Source: Flavobacteriales bacterium UBA4585 (GTDB lineage: Bacteria > Bacteroidota > Bacteroidia > Flavobacteriales > Schleiferiaceae). From it: 18,785 nt of DNA. Below the pieces are notes generated by a model that was given only the letters and a program-made list of their open reading frames with translations, had not been told where the DNA came from and ran no database searches. Positions 11,301 through 17,056 of the stretch are shown in pieces (the first letter of the stretch is position 1; each line of letters starts with the position of its first letter). Made by a program: the position numbers and the translations under genes. Location of the stretch: positions 1-18,785 of the forward strand of contig CATAQZ010000017.1 in assembly GCA_949487015.1 (NCBI GenBank), written 5' to 3'.

Positions 11301-12654
11301 GGTAGCCACTTTGAACACGTGGAAAAAACAGCTTGGTATCGGTTGTGTTTCTAGTCGGATACTCGGGTGATCCTCCTACTAATTGAGGTCGATTGGCTTT
11401 TAGTCCACCTTCTTCATGAAGGGATTCTCCGTTAAGGGAATACACTTCAGATTCAATGCTTGAGTTGTAACGTGGAACACCCCATCGCGTGTCGACAGAA
11501 ATATTCGGCAAGGATATATTCCATCCCAGACCACACCATCCATCGCCGCCTGAAGAACTGTAAGAAAGTGCCAATTGCGGTGTAAGACCCTGTCGGCCTT
11601 GTGGGATATTTAAAGGATAGGAGATACTTGCGTCTCCCTGCTGGTTAACGGTTGGCGGTTGAATGAGTGTTATGCCTTCAGCAGGTGTTTTGGGTTCCAA
11701 ATCTGAAATAGCCGTAGGCATAAAAGCTGCCGCTTCTGGCATATCGGGCGTTTTTATCAAGGCAGTGAAGTAATCTGTACCTCCGGGTACATCCGCTTCT
11801 AATGTATAGCCCACATGATCGATGTTTTTAGTAAACGCCTGTTTCCATGACTTACTGATGTAGTCAAAATACATGACTTGAGCTTCACGAAGTTTACTTT
11901 CGTCCAAATCTCTACTTACGGCTATATGAATCGTGATTAGCTCGTTTTTAGGCGAACTACTTCTATAGGCCACAGCACCTCGGGTAACATTGCTCATGTT
12001 ATAAGGAATGGCCGCTGTTTGGCTTCTTGTTAGCGCATATCTTTGAGCATCTATAGCATCAGTGTTAAAAAGACCCTCTTCGGCTAGTTGAAGTATACTC
12101 TCTGGGCTAGGTGATTCATTCGTAGGGATTATGGATACGCCCTTCAGTTCCCCCGATTGAGCATTTTGCGGTGAAAACAAGAGGGTGTTTACCCCTGAAG
12201 AGAGTAATTCCTTAGCGATAATAATGGAACCATGGTCGCTTTTGATAAAATGCTGTCTATTCAAGGTAATTCCCATCTCGAGCGCATCCGATTCGTAAAT
12301 AACCTTTACGTTTTGTTGAATCTCCCCGTCAATTTCAAATTCGAAAACATCATCTGTGGGTTTGTTCAGTGCATCCATTGGATGCCCGTTCAGATAAGCA
12401 GAATGCTGGTTGAGCAGCTGAATCTTAAAATCTTCGGTCTTAGACCCTGATTCACTTGTAATTGGATGGTGAGTAACATTTGCACGGGATAGGCTTTCAT
12501 TTATCCTCCCTTCACTGTGCTCCCATGGTTGATCGATCAGCACATTCGCCGATGCTATTGCATCTGGAAAGAGCATGATGAATATTGTGAAAATCGCAGC
12601 TAAACGATCGGAGAATGGAGTGATGCGTTTCAAAATAGATGTAGTTGATTTCAT
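2398..12654 (-). CDS. giant SpvB/TcdB-RHS polymorphic toxin with putative metalloprotease-like tip
   Basis: A 3418-residue secreted protein. Sec signal peptide at residues 1-36 (core AAIFTIFIMLF, ending AIASA). SpvB-type N-terminal domain from about residue 325 (GDASISYPLNIPQGRQGLTP, then SYSSSGGDGWCGLGW). FG-GAP/VCBS motifs of form DxNxDGxxD at about 733, 818, 1465, 1554, 1646 and 1733. TcdB-middle-like region from about 1770 (GGSFAIDYDLVGHQTG; FNGFSRVQT). YD/RHS repeats follow to about 3000, then a Ser-rich linker, then the RHS core end (YHPDYIGNVDLVSDNSG, RFNGKELDQETGLAYYGARY, WLSVDPLA at about 3161). The final 255 residues are the variable tip, with HExxxH at H3333-E3334-H3338 and a GQTIEGHTYKEDGIYH segment shared, from memory, with other Bacteroidota RHS tips. 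There is no T9SS sorting domain. It starts 15 nt after the upstream gene and is followed by a candidate immunity lipoprotein. The RHS shell should encapsulate and deliver the tip; the enzymatic activity is inferred from the motif only. Confidence 0.93.
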   Translation of the reverse strand: MKSTTSILKRITPFSDRLAAIFTIFIMLFPDAIASANVLIDQPWEHSEGRINESLSRANVTHHPITSESGSKTEDFKIQLLNQHSAYLNGHPMDALNKPTDDVFEFEIDGEIQQNVKVIYESDALEMGITLNRQHFIKSDHGSIIIAKELLSSGVNTLLFSPQNAQSGELKGVSIIPTNESPSPESILQLAEEGLFNTDAIDAQRYALTRSQTAAIPYNMSNVTRGAVAYRSSSPKNELITIHIAVSRDLDESKLREAQVMYFDYISKSWKQAFTKNIDHVGYTLEADVPGGTDYFTALIKTPDMPEAAAFMPTAISDLEPKTPAEGITLIQPPTVNQQGDASISYPLNIPQGRQGLTPQLALSYSSSGGDGWCGLGWNISLPNISVDTRWGVPRYNSSIESEVYSLNGESLHEEGGLKANRPQLVGGSPEYPTRNTTDTKLFFPRVQSGYQKIERFGNTTDGYFWVVTDANQSKQYYGTKDGSTLDPNSVLRDPVTGNIAQWYISKTIDKWGNYIDYTYQHYYPGASKGLRQGGVSMYPKTITYTGHGTTPGNYKVEFTYDDVVNQVHRGRITMNNGFKVVDDKLFSSIDVYYQSTKIRAFKPRFSYGDFNKVLLDSISEYRNGEKFYGHAFEYNQFGPDKFIEFSPAQLVERSPYDNTLFDLLNWSPIGNKLHKLITPSLIKTTNTLGWSVGGAVGLGLSPESSPDKTFTLSGKLNYSESYSRDRYSLQDMNADGIPDLVFDKRYSNQKAYFPLSYQGGQMVVGGEHHINASRLFSNKSSSISAGYDFVLPLSIYSYGQNWNFSKSYSKRYLTDYNGDGVMDQVVPTTNGGAELHFGKLSDAGTLSFDVNSSNSLSPVFKGEPVVSYTDQDLKEFEVVRTWTAPVSGDVIIYSDPQLYSGVTGQVQISIQHNNAFIQPPVVIPGSGAYNHVHTVTKGDILMFRATAYSSGIGDWMQWNPTVTYSDALPSDGNGTNYSSSSSSDGFLLSGAQGVMFNGSDKIKVSLNHAGSNFSDDIFYRVTISARNTTTSAVTQQVYTSKKLQGPGAFQLNSASFFTTFAGVPNVLPSDECQLTIEAFSNSNIDWQNVSFRPMVEIQTDCPSEPLVSYPVVGLGTYNFVHELNGAANINLPTGNYNAIPDVLHDPGALDFVFDGATEAAQQTVYLVVKSGNQTIGKRAVVLSNSYSSLGNAITHFSIKSTDGQIGTQLSPNYSSNTEAVFTASEIVDNTLYVEFFADKGVYAEKAIAYLKDYLLQVEFKNANNQVLATKAKSSCNFFYKQGDVLGSHYKGWGQFVWNEDHNSEILTSELELPGTQVAQNQQEPFNENDNFTGYSNISPWEASFSMMMPVRGENAPEARDFIENTCSTDPEKDHWSVFGSYIGVYRYSGNTATGIFGEDTPDPDAVVASSGPYVVPASYNITKSKSLTTSIGQSMQVLGTSMSTSVLDDTKYYSQTWKSFQDYNGDGYADVISNNGSDILIQFTKPGGDLGAVETLLTGSALNKSISDDQGISSNGSYPNDDLRFMKQKVSLSTSASQNFGSSEENIELFDFNGDGLVDRVSHSGSNQMISLNNGYGFDAPIAYNDSYNQSYSRGNNESTALGANLGGALESLNKMTDGLSFSFSIGISINNVGSHSQSIPIDLNGDGLSDLIVANSTNAYVFINDGLNFVYTGTIAIPEKLNNTQGFGISANGGATVSFPLFWLIKMSLSANGGGNYAVNKMRSSFMDLNGDGAVDFLQAEEDGDLTVRYSNVQKSNLLVGVTNPLGGSFAIDYDLVGHQTGVHKPVVKTDKDSDVIYWDMPSGKWVMSSLTIDDGVYNTSSTDLDGYDQVTMYFDYDGGIQGRREKAFNGFSRVQTRHQNQLGNETTYPKRYLTEVVEYFAPSKLDFESRNRHEYLKGLVNNNYSLLHEQNTASSADVVSVLSRQTSNYEFRIVNTSGTNMGTVAGTSGNWTTIDWANKQETQTIFPAVVSTESVNYPDKDDVANYHSQLFELTYDKYFNVIRYQDKGFMTPGTPTVDTVDVIVDTHYEFINQENDCSLLGTPDLTDGVADGYIISCTDNSYENDTIWSVPSDPDCTTDLYSLGPCEEGVSTFYSQHRKLVIDTNYITQKQLNAQYSSARIAEMTYELPSAAVANRTNALKKHEIYLGSVSPLNLVRSSEVVSFTPGGQAMDKMKTLLNDAGDYAASELQYDTYGNITSVTGPENHQGQHANASFTYDATDHQFVTSVTNQFGESVCSDYDHKTGNLLRTVGINGHAMQYEYDKFDRISAIFAPRELNKVGSPATIEYQYFVGTVYPSVALTIHNNAFTANEPSYNPTTSSCTYQTKDHPAIPAGAPTTATFVDGNGQAVQVKTFKENSNGTDGFLISGFQTLNKFGKPTAIYEDFLSTDPATTFVYPSSGYDKVAKDITYDYQYRQISAHNYVAYAAGGLGQWVESTTEYGFDNLLGTSQPELYTRSTTLSSAASNNPTPNITSSEYVDARGRKIGVVQHGANELITHFNYNAIGELLSVTDPIGQVTQYTYDLAGRQLSENHPDRGLSTITYDKASNVIEMTNPATDLQNDAIHLSYDYNRLRFKTMPAAGGAVDLYNVEYIYGHYGDGKNGAGRVVTIKQGGTFKVDDYKYDELGQMAQEVKTFEVPNVGPRTFATSYRYDSFGRILKSIYPDGDQVTYSYYPSGELSQVSSNANGIVQSIISEIYYDGRGNISALHYGNGTHTTYDYADRTWTLMGSTVTGKTSGGTTNVSLMQRDYEYNSLGGISLLERNIDASLVQGGETQQEIVFSYDSFNRLVDGTMGMTNVTGTAYQVETAFNDAGGILTKNSLANTASLTLQTNASSLNYNLEYHYNAAKPHQLEAVVDQSSGDVQQFTYNESGSIKLIHDNTQEQEFYWNEEQWLNAVRNDKGIHHYVYDDKGERIMKSSVIQSNVYVNDQIVNTIQDLEPYTLYVNPYFVITEFSNADKVSKHYYMGTQRVASELAVQTTSYSPLVSNSGSSSSASSSTESFKTQTNTGSTLNQGLESALPEESSNPWLNNLNEALANFGEDQLTLEETQKDLPTIESIYPDLSPTTSYKTTTARVIYWYHPDYIGNVDLVSDNSGEAYEFFLYNPWGESLYEWNSGTASFSSPYRFNGKELDQETGLAYYGARYYDNQLSMWLSVDPLAMSGHNITMTPYQFTDNNPVNLVDPDGTTVDPSAILASGDEENIAAFKVFARSEEGIALLSRYAGAGQTIEGHTYKEDGIYHSQGIDLALYSDNINYASSEPGAPRLKIGPNGVTQDKISQDGQRMKINIWLNDQLNINNDLAENYSLSPNDQSARTDFIGSRVTTLFHEIMIHADNFSIDLTDDCVLNNSYTDNHYGRDPNSRNNTGYIQHKSARESNSTWMNFMPGLVRILQGNGSNLSAKQIRTNALNYRN

Positions 12655-12669
12655 AAGTCAGAGAGATGT

Positions 12670-14280
12670 TTAGCGTGCTGCAACGATGAGTTTTTGACTA
12701 TAAATGATATTGTCCTGAATCACAGATACGGTGTAGAATCCTGGTGTATTGCCTGTAAATTCTACCACCATGCCGTTTTCGTATGGCATTGTTTCTTGAC
12801 GGAGAACGGTGCCAGAGGCATTGGTCATGAAGATTTGTACAGGGCTTTCTGTAGACAGGTCTTTAATAATGAGTCGAGTGGTTTGTCCAGAATGAACAGG
12901 ATTGGGGTACAATACCAATGCAGGAACAACAGGAGAATTTGCAGATTCACTACTTTGAGTAGTCCGTGCAATCTGCTCAGTTATGATGTTGCCTTCAGTA
13001 TCTTTTACCCAAACTTGGTACTGCCCAGGAGATATAGGAGTAGAGAACGTTTTTCCTAGTAATTTTTGTTCAACGGTTAGACCAGAATTTAAGTCCAAGT
13101 ATTTAAGCGTAGCACCGTCAATACCTGTTCCTAAATCGACGGTTAGAACATCATCTACAGTAGTGATTGTAATTGGATCACATGGATTACCCTTTACGTC
13201 GGTAAAGAAATATTGAAAATTATTGTGGATACTATCTAAGAGGATTCGGTATGTGATATGCGAAAACGTATTACTCACCTTTGGAACATAAGTGTAATTA
13301 GACCCATCTGTCATCCAAATAGAATCTGAAGGAGTCATGGAAGGTGTGTTCATGGTTACATATAAAAAGTCAGCAGTGCTTCCCCAATTGTGAGGTCTGA
13401 TTTTCCAATTTCCTAAAGGGTTGTAATCTCCTACTAGACAGGAGTAATTCGATGAATAGGATTCAGGTAATCGTTCACTAAAAATCAAAAACGCATCTTC
13501 ATCCATGTTGATTTTAGGCATTTCACCTTGAGGTCTAACACTGTCTAAACTCAACTGAAAAAATGAACCAACAGAAGCTAAAGTTTGAGATTGGTAAAAG
13601 TTTTCGTCTGCTGAAGCTCCTAAACCAAGTACTCTAATGTGATACTGATTATCGACCTTGTAGTCCCAGTATTTAGAGGTATCGGCTGCCCAATAATCTC
13701 TCCATTTGATATCCGTAACTCCTGTAATGGGAATGGAATATTTCAGTGCGAGATAAGAATTGACCATCTTGATATTCTTACGGCTGTGAAACTTGGGATA
13801 GTAAATGAGCTCAGCCACAGAAAACAAGGTAGAGTCCATTAAATTAAATGTGGGACTTATATTTGTTTTGAATTGAGACGAACGCTGAAGGGAAATTGTA
13901 ATGATTTTGGGAGCACCATCGCTAAAATCCAAAAAAGTGGAATCCGTCCCGTGAATCATGAGATTATCAAAAATCTCAATATCTCCAAGTTGAATAAATG
14001 CAGATCCTACTGCATTGTTGAAATTGGGCTTGAGGACTAGGAACAACGTGGAAGCCCCTTCCATAGGTGGAATGGTGCTATCCGCAGATGCTTTTACGTT
14101 CAGGAGATTTAAGCTATGGTAATTACCAATGGCGTCCGAGGAGTCTCCGTCTAATAACCAGAGACTTACACCCCGCACACCGCCTGGAGAGATTAAGTTT
14201 TGAGCAAAGCAATTTGCCGAAAATAGCAGCAGTGACGAATATAGGACTGCTAGAATTGGGTTGAGTTTGGAAAGTAGCAT
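12670..14280 (-). CDS. T9SS-secreted surface protein (LamG/DUF8202-like) upstream of the toxin
   Basis: I place the start at ATG 14280, giving 536 residues, because a clean signal peptide begins there (MLLSKLNPILAVLYSSLLLF, then SANCFAQ). The longer open frame back to 14448 would cover the palindrome and the divergent gene. The N-terminal half has the pattern GVRGVSLWLLDGDSS, then ELIYYPKF, INSYLALKYSI-type (VNSYLALKYSIPITG), and YHIRVLGLGASADENFYQSQ. I recall this from Bacteroidota surface proteins (LamG-like plus a DUF8202-type region). The last 75 residues are a type A T9SS sorting domain: ALVLYPNPVHSGQTTRL and GFYTVSVIQDNIIYSQKLIV. The protein is therefore exported across the outer membrane and anchored or released. 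It is cotranscribed with the RHS toxin, so it may be a surface platform or partner for the toxin; the partnership is inferred. Confidence 0.9.
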   Translation of the reverse strand: MLLSKLNPILAVLYSSLLLFSANCFAQNLISPGGVRGVSLWLLDGDSSDAIGNYHSLNLLNVKASADSTIPPMEGASTLFLVLKPNFNNAVGSAFIQLGDIEIFDNLMIHGTDSTFLDFSDGAPKIITISLQRSSQFKTNISPTFNLMDSTLFSVAELIYYPKFHSRKNIKMVNSYLALKYSIPITGVTDIKWRDYWAADTSKYWDYKVDNQYHIRVLGLGASADENFYQSQTLASVGSFFQLSLDSVRPQGEMPKINMDEDAFLIFSERLPESYSSNYSCLVGDYNPLGNWKIRPHNWGSTADFLYVTMNTPSMTPSDSIWMTDGSNYTYVPKVSNTFSHITYRILLDSIHNNFQYFFTDVKGNPCDPITITTVDDVLTVDLGTGIDGATLKYLDLNSGLTVEQKLLGKTFSTPISPGQYQVWVKDTEGNIITEQIARTTQSSESANSPVVPALVLYPNPVHSGQTTRLIIKDLSTESPVQIFMTNASGTVLRQETMPYENGMVVEFTGNTPGFYTVSVIQDNIIYSQKLIVAAR

Positions 14281-14332
14281 TTGAAACCTCGACTTTGATT
14301 TTGGGGACCAAGGTTGAAAGAATATTTTTCTA

Positions 14333-14358
14333 AAACGTGATAGAATTCTATCACGTTT
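14333..14358. promoter_or_regulatory. 26-bp perfect palindrome between divergent operons (candidate operator)
   Basis: AAA + CGTGATAGAATTCTATCACG + TTT is an exact 26-bp inverted repeat. It lies 53 nt upstream of the T9SS-cargo ATG (14280) and 50 nt upstream of the ATG at 14408, so it could control both directions. No T-tract follows the hairpin on either strand, which argues against a terminator. The length and symmetry suit a dimeric DNA-binding protein. The response regulator encoded at 16021-16635 is the nearest candidate; this is inferred. Confidence 0.75.
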
Positions 14359-14407
14359 GTCAAAACATTTATGCTTTTCTTGCGGGCTAATCTTAATTTT
14401 AACTAAA

Positions 14408-14716
14408 ATGTCGAACAACACACATGTCATCTCTTTAGATGAAGCCAAGCAAATGACTCACGCTTATCAGAGCGCCGCACAGTTTCAAGGATTAACGGTT
14501 GCTAGTATGATTGATAAGGAAGCCTATCAGTTGGTTATAAATCAGCCCAACTGCGTAAACATCCGAACTTATTTCGGACTGAACAGCGAGGAGAAACTAA
14601 CCATTGTGATTGTAGGAGTAGATGCCAACGGCGAGGATATGACGGATGGGGTGTTGTTGAATATGGCTACAAATTGCCCAATATTTTGCCCCAATAATTC
14701 GGAATTGATGAAGTAA
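14408..14716 (+). CDS. small cytoplasmic protein of an uncharacterised Bacteroidota family
   Basis: A 102-residue protein starting at ATG 14408 (MSNNTHVISLDEAKQMTHAY). An upstream in-frame TTG at 14357 would overlap the palindrome and was not used. There is no signal peptide or TM segment. The body is NCVNIRTYFGLNSEEKLTIV then IVGVDANGEDMTDGVLLNMA, and it ends in a Cys-containing CPIFCPNN. I recall similar roughly 100-residue proteins in Bacteroidota with a YFGL..LTVVLVGVD core and a C-terminal CP..C, without known function. It is the first gene of the regulatory operon, 3 nt ahead of the seven-TM gene. The Cys pair could bind metal or form a disulfide; this is a guess. Confidence 0.75.
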   Translation: MSNNTHVISLDEAKQMTHAYQSAAQFQGLTVASMIDKEAYQLVINQPNCVNIRTYFGLNSEEKLTIVIVGVDANGEDMTDGVLLNMATNCPIFCPNNSELMK

Positions 14717-14719
14717 AAT

Positions 14720-15304
14720 ATGATTGAAGTATATAAATACATTGAATTCATTTTACTTTCAGTTCTAGCTTTAAGAATTTTACTATCAAGACGTAACGGA
14801 TTGCGAATTGATAATAAGCAGATCGAAATATTTTGGTTTTATTTTATTTGGTATACACATAGTATTCTGACTTTGATCATTCCAAATACTACATTGACAT
14901 TTTATTTTGTGCATTGCACGTTTCCAATTATTCTACCTGGGGCCATGCTATTCAAAGCACGGCCCTTTTTGTTATGCCTATCAATTGTAACTATCTTATT
15001 TATAAGTCTTTATTTCCCTAATCGTAAATTTATAGATTTAACATATTTACTAACTTATGCGCTTATATTAATTCGCATATATCGATTGAATTCCTTAAAC
15101 AAGCGAAGCAGAGGATTTATACCAGTTTATAGCTTGATGCTGGCAGTATTGGTGTTAACTCATTTAGTTTTCATGTTTGGTTACGTGAAAGTAGATTGGT
15201 CTGAATCGATCTACACGAATTATTTCGCTTTCTTGTTGATAATGACCTATTTATCATCTTTGACTCTTATTCATGTACAGTTCCGGAGATACTTTACTCA
15301 TTGA
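14720..15304 (+). CDS. seven-TM integral membrane protein, candidate sensor
   Basis: A 194-residue protein that is almost wholly hydrophobic. TM segments lie at about residues 6-22, 36-54, 59-80, 82-99, 104-121, 133-154 and 164-184, with short basic loops (LLSRRNG, RLNSLNKRSRG) on one side. I do not recognise a family. It overlaps the kinase gene by 32 nt and sits 3 nt after the previous gene, so the products are probably made together. The following kinase has just one TM segment and no sensor domain, so this protein may provide the membrane sensing part as a separate subunit. In other loci such multi-TM regions are fused to HisKA_3 kinases. The sensing role is inferred from neighbours. Confidence 0.75.
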   Translation: MIEVYKYIEFILLSVLALRILLSRRNGLRIDNKQIEIFWFYFIWYTHSILTLIIPNTTLTFYFVHCTFPIILPGAMLFKARPFLLCLSIVTILFISLYFPNRKFIDLTYLLTYALILIRIYRLNSLNKRSRGFIPVYSLMLAVLVLTHLVFMFGYVKVDWSESIYTNYFAFLLIMTYLSSLTLIHVQFRRYFTH

Positions 15305-16040
15305 AGTCGTTGGGGTATTCATCCCAGCCGTTTTGGTGACAATATTTACAATACTCTACTCCAATCAAATAAGGAGCAGGTATGGTAAGGTCATGAAAAG
15401 GCTTTACAGGTCAAGCTTTAAAGGCGTTGACACCGAGCGAAAGCGCATTGCTAGTGAACTTCACGATGAGCTAGGTGCGCATTGGGTATTGATGTCACAG
15501 CATTTCAATATGCTTAAGTCCGAGCTAAAGGATGAGCAATTAAACAACTTGCTCCAAATGGAGACCGACTATCACCTGTTTAAAGATAAGACGCATCAAA
15601 TCGTTGAGTTTATGTACCCCAAGGGACTTTCAAACCCGGATTGGGTGTCTAGTTTTGAATCGTTGGCCTTTCAAATGTCAATGGGTGATATTCGGGTTTC
15701 TTTTGAATCGCATGCAGATAGATATCCTTCGGAAAATTTCCTGCATCACTCGTATTGGGCCATACAAGAGATCATCACGAACGCCATTAAACATGCTCAC
15801 GTGTCTAGGATTCAGATATCAGCTATTGATGAAGAGAAAGCTTTTAATATGATGGTGGTTTACCGAGCTACACCGGAAGCAAAGGCTTGGATTAATAATA
15901 AATCTTCGTCAAAAAAGGGCTATGGCACCGCGATTATCGAAGACCGTATACGAATCATTGGCGCCAAGCAAATAATTAAAGCTCAGGACAAAGTTGTAAC
16001 CCATACCATAAGCATTCCCTATGAAAGTCCTAATTCTTGA
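15273..16040 (+). CDS. HisKA_3-type sensor histidine kinase with atypical ATP-binding G1 region
   Basis: A 255-residue protein. One TM segment at about residues 12-30 (VVGVFIPAVLVTIFTILY), then a short coiled linker. The dimerisation/phosphotransfer motif ERKRIASELHDELG has phosphoacceptor H64, as in NarX/DesK-type kinases. The HATPase domain shows the N-box WAIQEIITNAIKHAH (N170) and a G2-like GYGTAIIEDRIRIIGA (G216, G218). The usual DNGxG (G1) motif is not visible; its place holds VVYRATPEAKAW, so ATP binding may be altered or the region diverged. Start ATG 15273 overlaps the seven-TM gene; the end overlaps the regulator gene by 20 nt. It probably acts at the inner membrane on the response regulator that follows. 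Confidence 0.87.
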   Translation: MYSSGDTLLIEVVGVFIPAVLVTIFTILYSNQIRSRYGKVMKRLYRSSFKGVDTERKRIASELHDELGAHWVLMSQHFNMLKSELKDEQLNNLLQMETDYHLFKDKTHQIVEFMYPKGLSNPDWVSSFESLAFQMSMGDIRVSFESHADRYPSENFLHHSYWAIQEIITNAIKHAHVSRIQISAIDEEKAFNMMVVYRATPEAKAWINNKSSSKKGYGTAIIEDRIRIIGAKQIIKAQDKVVTHTISIPYESPNS

Positions 16041-16635
16041 TGACCACGAGGCAATACGTATTGTCATTAAACAACAAGTGTTAGATATTATCCCTACTGC
16101 AGAAATCTTTGAGTACTCAACGGTTGATGAGGCGTTGTCCCATTTTTCACAACGAGTACCGGTAGATTTTGTAATCAGCGATCTAGAACTCAAGCAGGGG
16201 TGTAACTTAAGCGTAATGGAAACGGCACGCAATCATCAAATACCGGTGATGATATTCAGTTCACATGTCAATAAAGTGTTGCTAGAGAAGCTGGAAACCA
16301 AGAGGGTAAAGTGCTATGTTTCAAAAACATCTGGAATTTTAGCATTAAAATTGGGAATACGAGCCTTGCTTCATGGAAAATCCTATTACTGTCCATTAGT
16401 TGTTGAAACTAAAAAATCATCTGGCAGGTATAAAGAGACAGAGCCGCTTAAATTAACCAATGCTCAAATTAAGGTGTTGAAGGTCATTGATCAAGGCTAC
16501 AAGAGAAAAGAGGCAGCTACTATATTGAAGCTTACTGCAACAACTATAGACAATCAAATAGCCAAGGCGCGAGATATAAATGATTGTGATTCTCAAGACG
16601 AATTGATGAGACGTTTCCGTTTCTGGGAAACATAG
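16021..16635 (+). CDS. NarL/FixJ-type response regulator with LuxR-like HTH
   Basis: A 204-residue protein. Receiver domain at residues 1 to about 120, with acidic pair D7-D8 (VLILDDHEAIR), phosphoacceptor D54 (FVISDLEL), S80/S81 (MIFSSHVN) and K102 (CYVSKTSG). These are all the key residues of an active receiver. The C-terminal half, about 140-195, has the LuxR/GerE helix-turn-helix pattern: LTNAQIKVLKVIDQGYKRKE, then AATILKLTATTIDNQIAKAR. Its ATG lies inside the end of the kinase gene (20-nt overlap), so the two form a cognate pair. Regulators of this class bind inverted repeats as dimers. The palindrome at 14333-14358 lies upstream of this operon, and a related half site lies 9 nt after this gene; control of the divergent toxin operon is the natural hypothesis. 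Confidence 0.9.
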   Translation: MKVLILDDHEAIRIVIKQQVLDIIPTAEIFEYSTVDEALSHFSQRVPVDFVISDLELKQGCNLSVMETARNHQIPVMIFSSHVNKVLLEKLETKRVKCYVSKTSGILALKLGIRALLHGKSYYCPLVVETKKSSGRYKETEPLKLTNAQIKVLKVIDQGYKRKEAATILKLTATTIDNQIAKARDINDCDSQDELMRRFRFWET

Positions 16636-16643
16636 CAGTAAAA

Positions 16644-16662
16644 GGATATTTTTCTATCACGT
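16644..16662. promoter_or_regulatory. deleted copy / half site of the 14333 element
   Basis: GGATATTTTTCTATCACGT matches the left flank plus right arm end of the palindrome region (GAATATTTTTCTA at 14320-14332, then TCACGT at 14351-14356). It matches as if the 18 nt between two CTA repeats had been removed, with one further mismatch. It lies upstream of the small zinc-ligand protein gene and may be a weak or degenerate operator, or simply a duplicated promoter fragment. Confidence 0.5.
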
Positions 16663-16675
16663 AATTGTTTTAAGG

Positions 16676-16712
16676 TCTCTGTAAAATTGCAATGAATCAA
16701 ACCATACAGAGA
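16676..16712. repeat. 8-bp inverted repeat overlapping a start codon
   Basis: TCTCTGTA (16676-16683) and TACAGAGA (16705-16712) are exact inverted copies separated by 21 nt. The right arm ends on the first base of the ATG at 16712. It could fold in the leader mRNA and modulate translation, or be an operator, or be chance; 8 bp with a 21-nt loop is weak evidence. Confidence 0.35.
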
Positions 16713-17023
16713 TGCAATACAAAAATATTCAAAAGACAGCCGGACTCACTTGCCAATGTATCAGCTGGTTGGACCATTGGATGAGATTTACTGGAAGACG
16801 TGTTACTCCAACTTGTTCTGTACACAGATGTGCAAATCTTGCGGTTGTAGGTGGTCACGTAAAAGCATGTGACAGTGAAAATAGCCCATGGCTAATTATG
16901 CCCCTGTGTAGTGTACACAACGCTTCACATTTTACAGAATGCTTTGACGTAAAGGCTCCCATTCTCAAAACGTTGGTTTCTGCTAATGTGACTGAAACGT
17001 GTAGGAGAAGCGAAAATAAATAG
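16712..17023 (+). CDS. small HNH/treble-clef-like zinc-ligand protein
   Basis: A 103-residue protein. Cysteine pairs and histidines are arranged as TCQCISWLDHW (C14, C16), then TCSVHRCANLAVVGGHVKAC, PWLIMPLCSVHN, and LVSANVTETC near the end. I recall a scattered family of small proteins with CxC.SWLxHW, a Cx4-5C knuckle, GAHV, and YIIPLCxxHN ending in LVSAN. The GGHV and LCxxHN elements recall the HNH/treble-clef fold, so zinc and possibly nucleic-acid binding are likely. Nuclease activity is not shown. The start at 16712 keeps the conserved CxC and the W-L-D-H-W motif; the internal Met at residue 24 would lose them. It lies after the two-component operon and before a palindromic hairpin. Confidence 0.78.
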   Translation: MQYKNIQKTAGLTCQCISWLDHWMRFTGRRVTPTCSVHRCANLAVVGGHVKACDSENSPWLIMPLCSVHNASHFTECFDVKAPILKTLVSANVTETCRRSENK

Positions 17024-17056
17024 GGCTTTCACACAAAAAACATCAATATTTCATCT

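Noticed and set aside
4498..12450. Numerous plus-strand and alternate-frame open frames inside the giant toxin gene (for example 4498-4926, 6547-6930, 12232-12450)
   Set aside because: All lie wholly within the long, domain-rich toxin frame, have no recognisable domains and read as antisense shadows of a repetitive coding sequence.
14357..14407. TTG start at 14357 for the small protein gene
   Set aside because: It overlaps the palindrome, adds a hydrophobic leader unlike what I recall of the family, and a normal ATG is present at 14408.
14281..14448. N-terminal extension of the T9SS-cargo frame to 14448
   Set aside because: It would run across the palindrome and the start of the divergent gene, and would bury a clean signal peptide that begins at ATG 14280.
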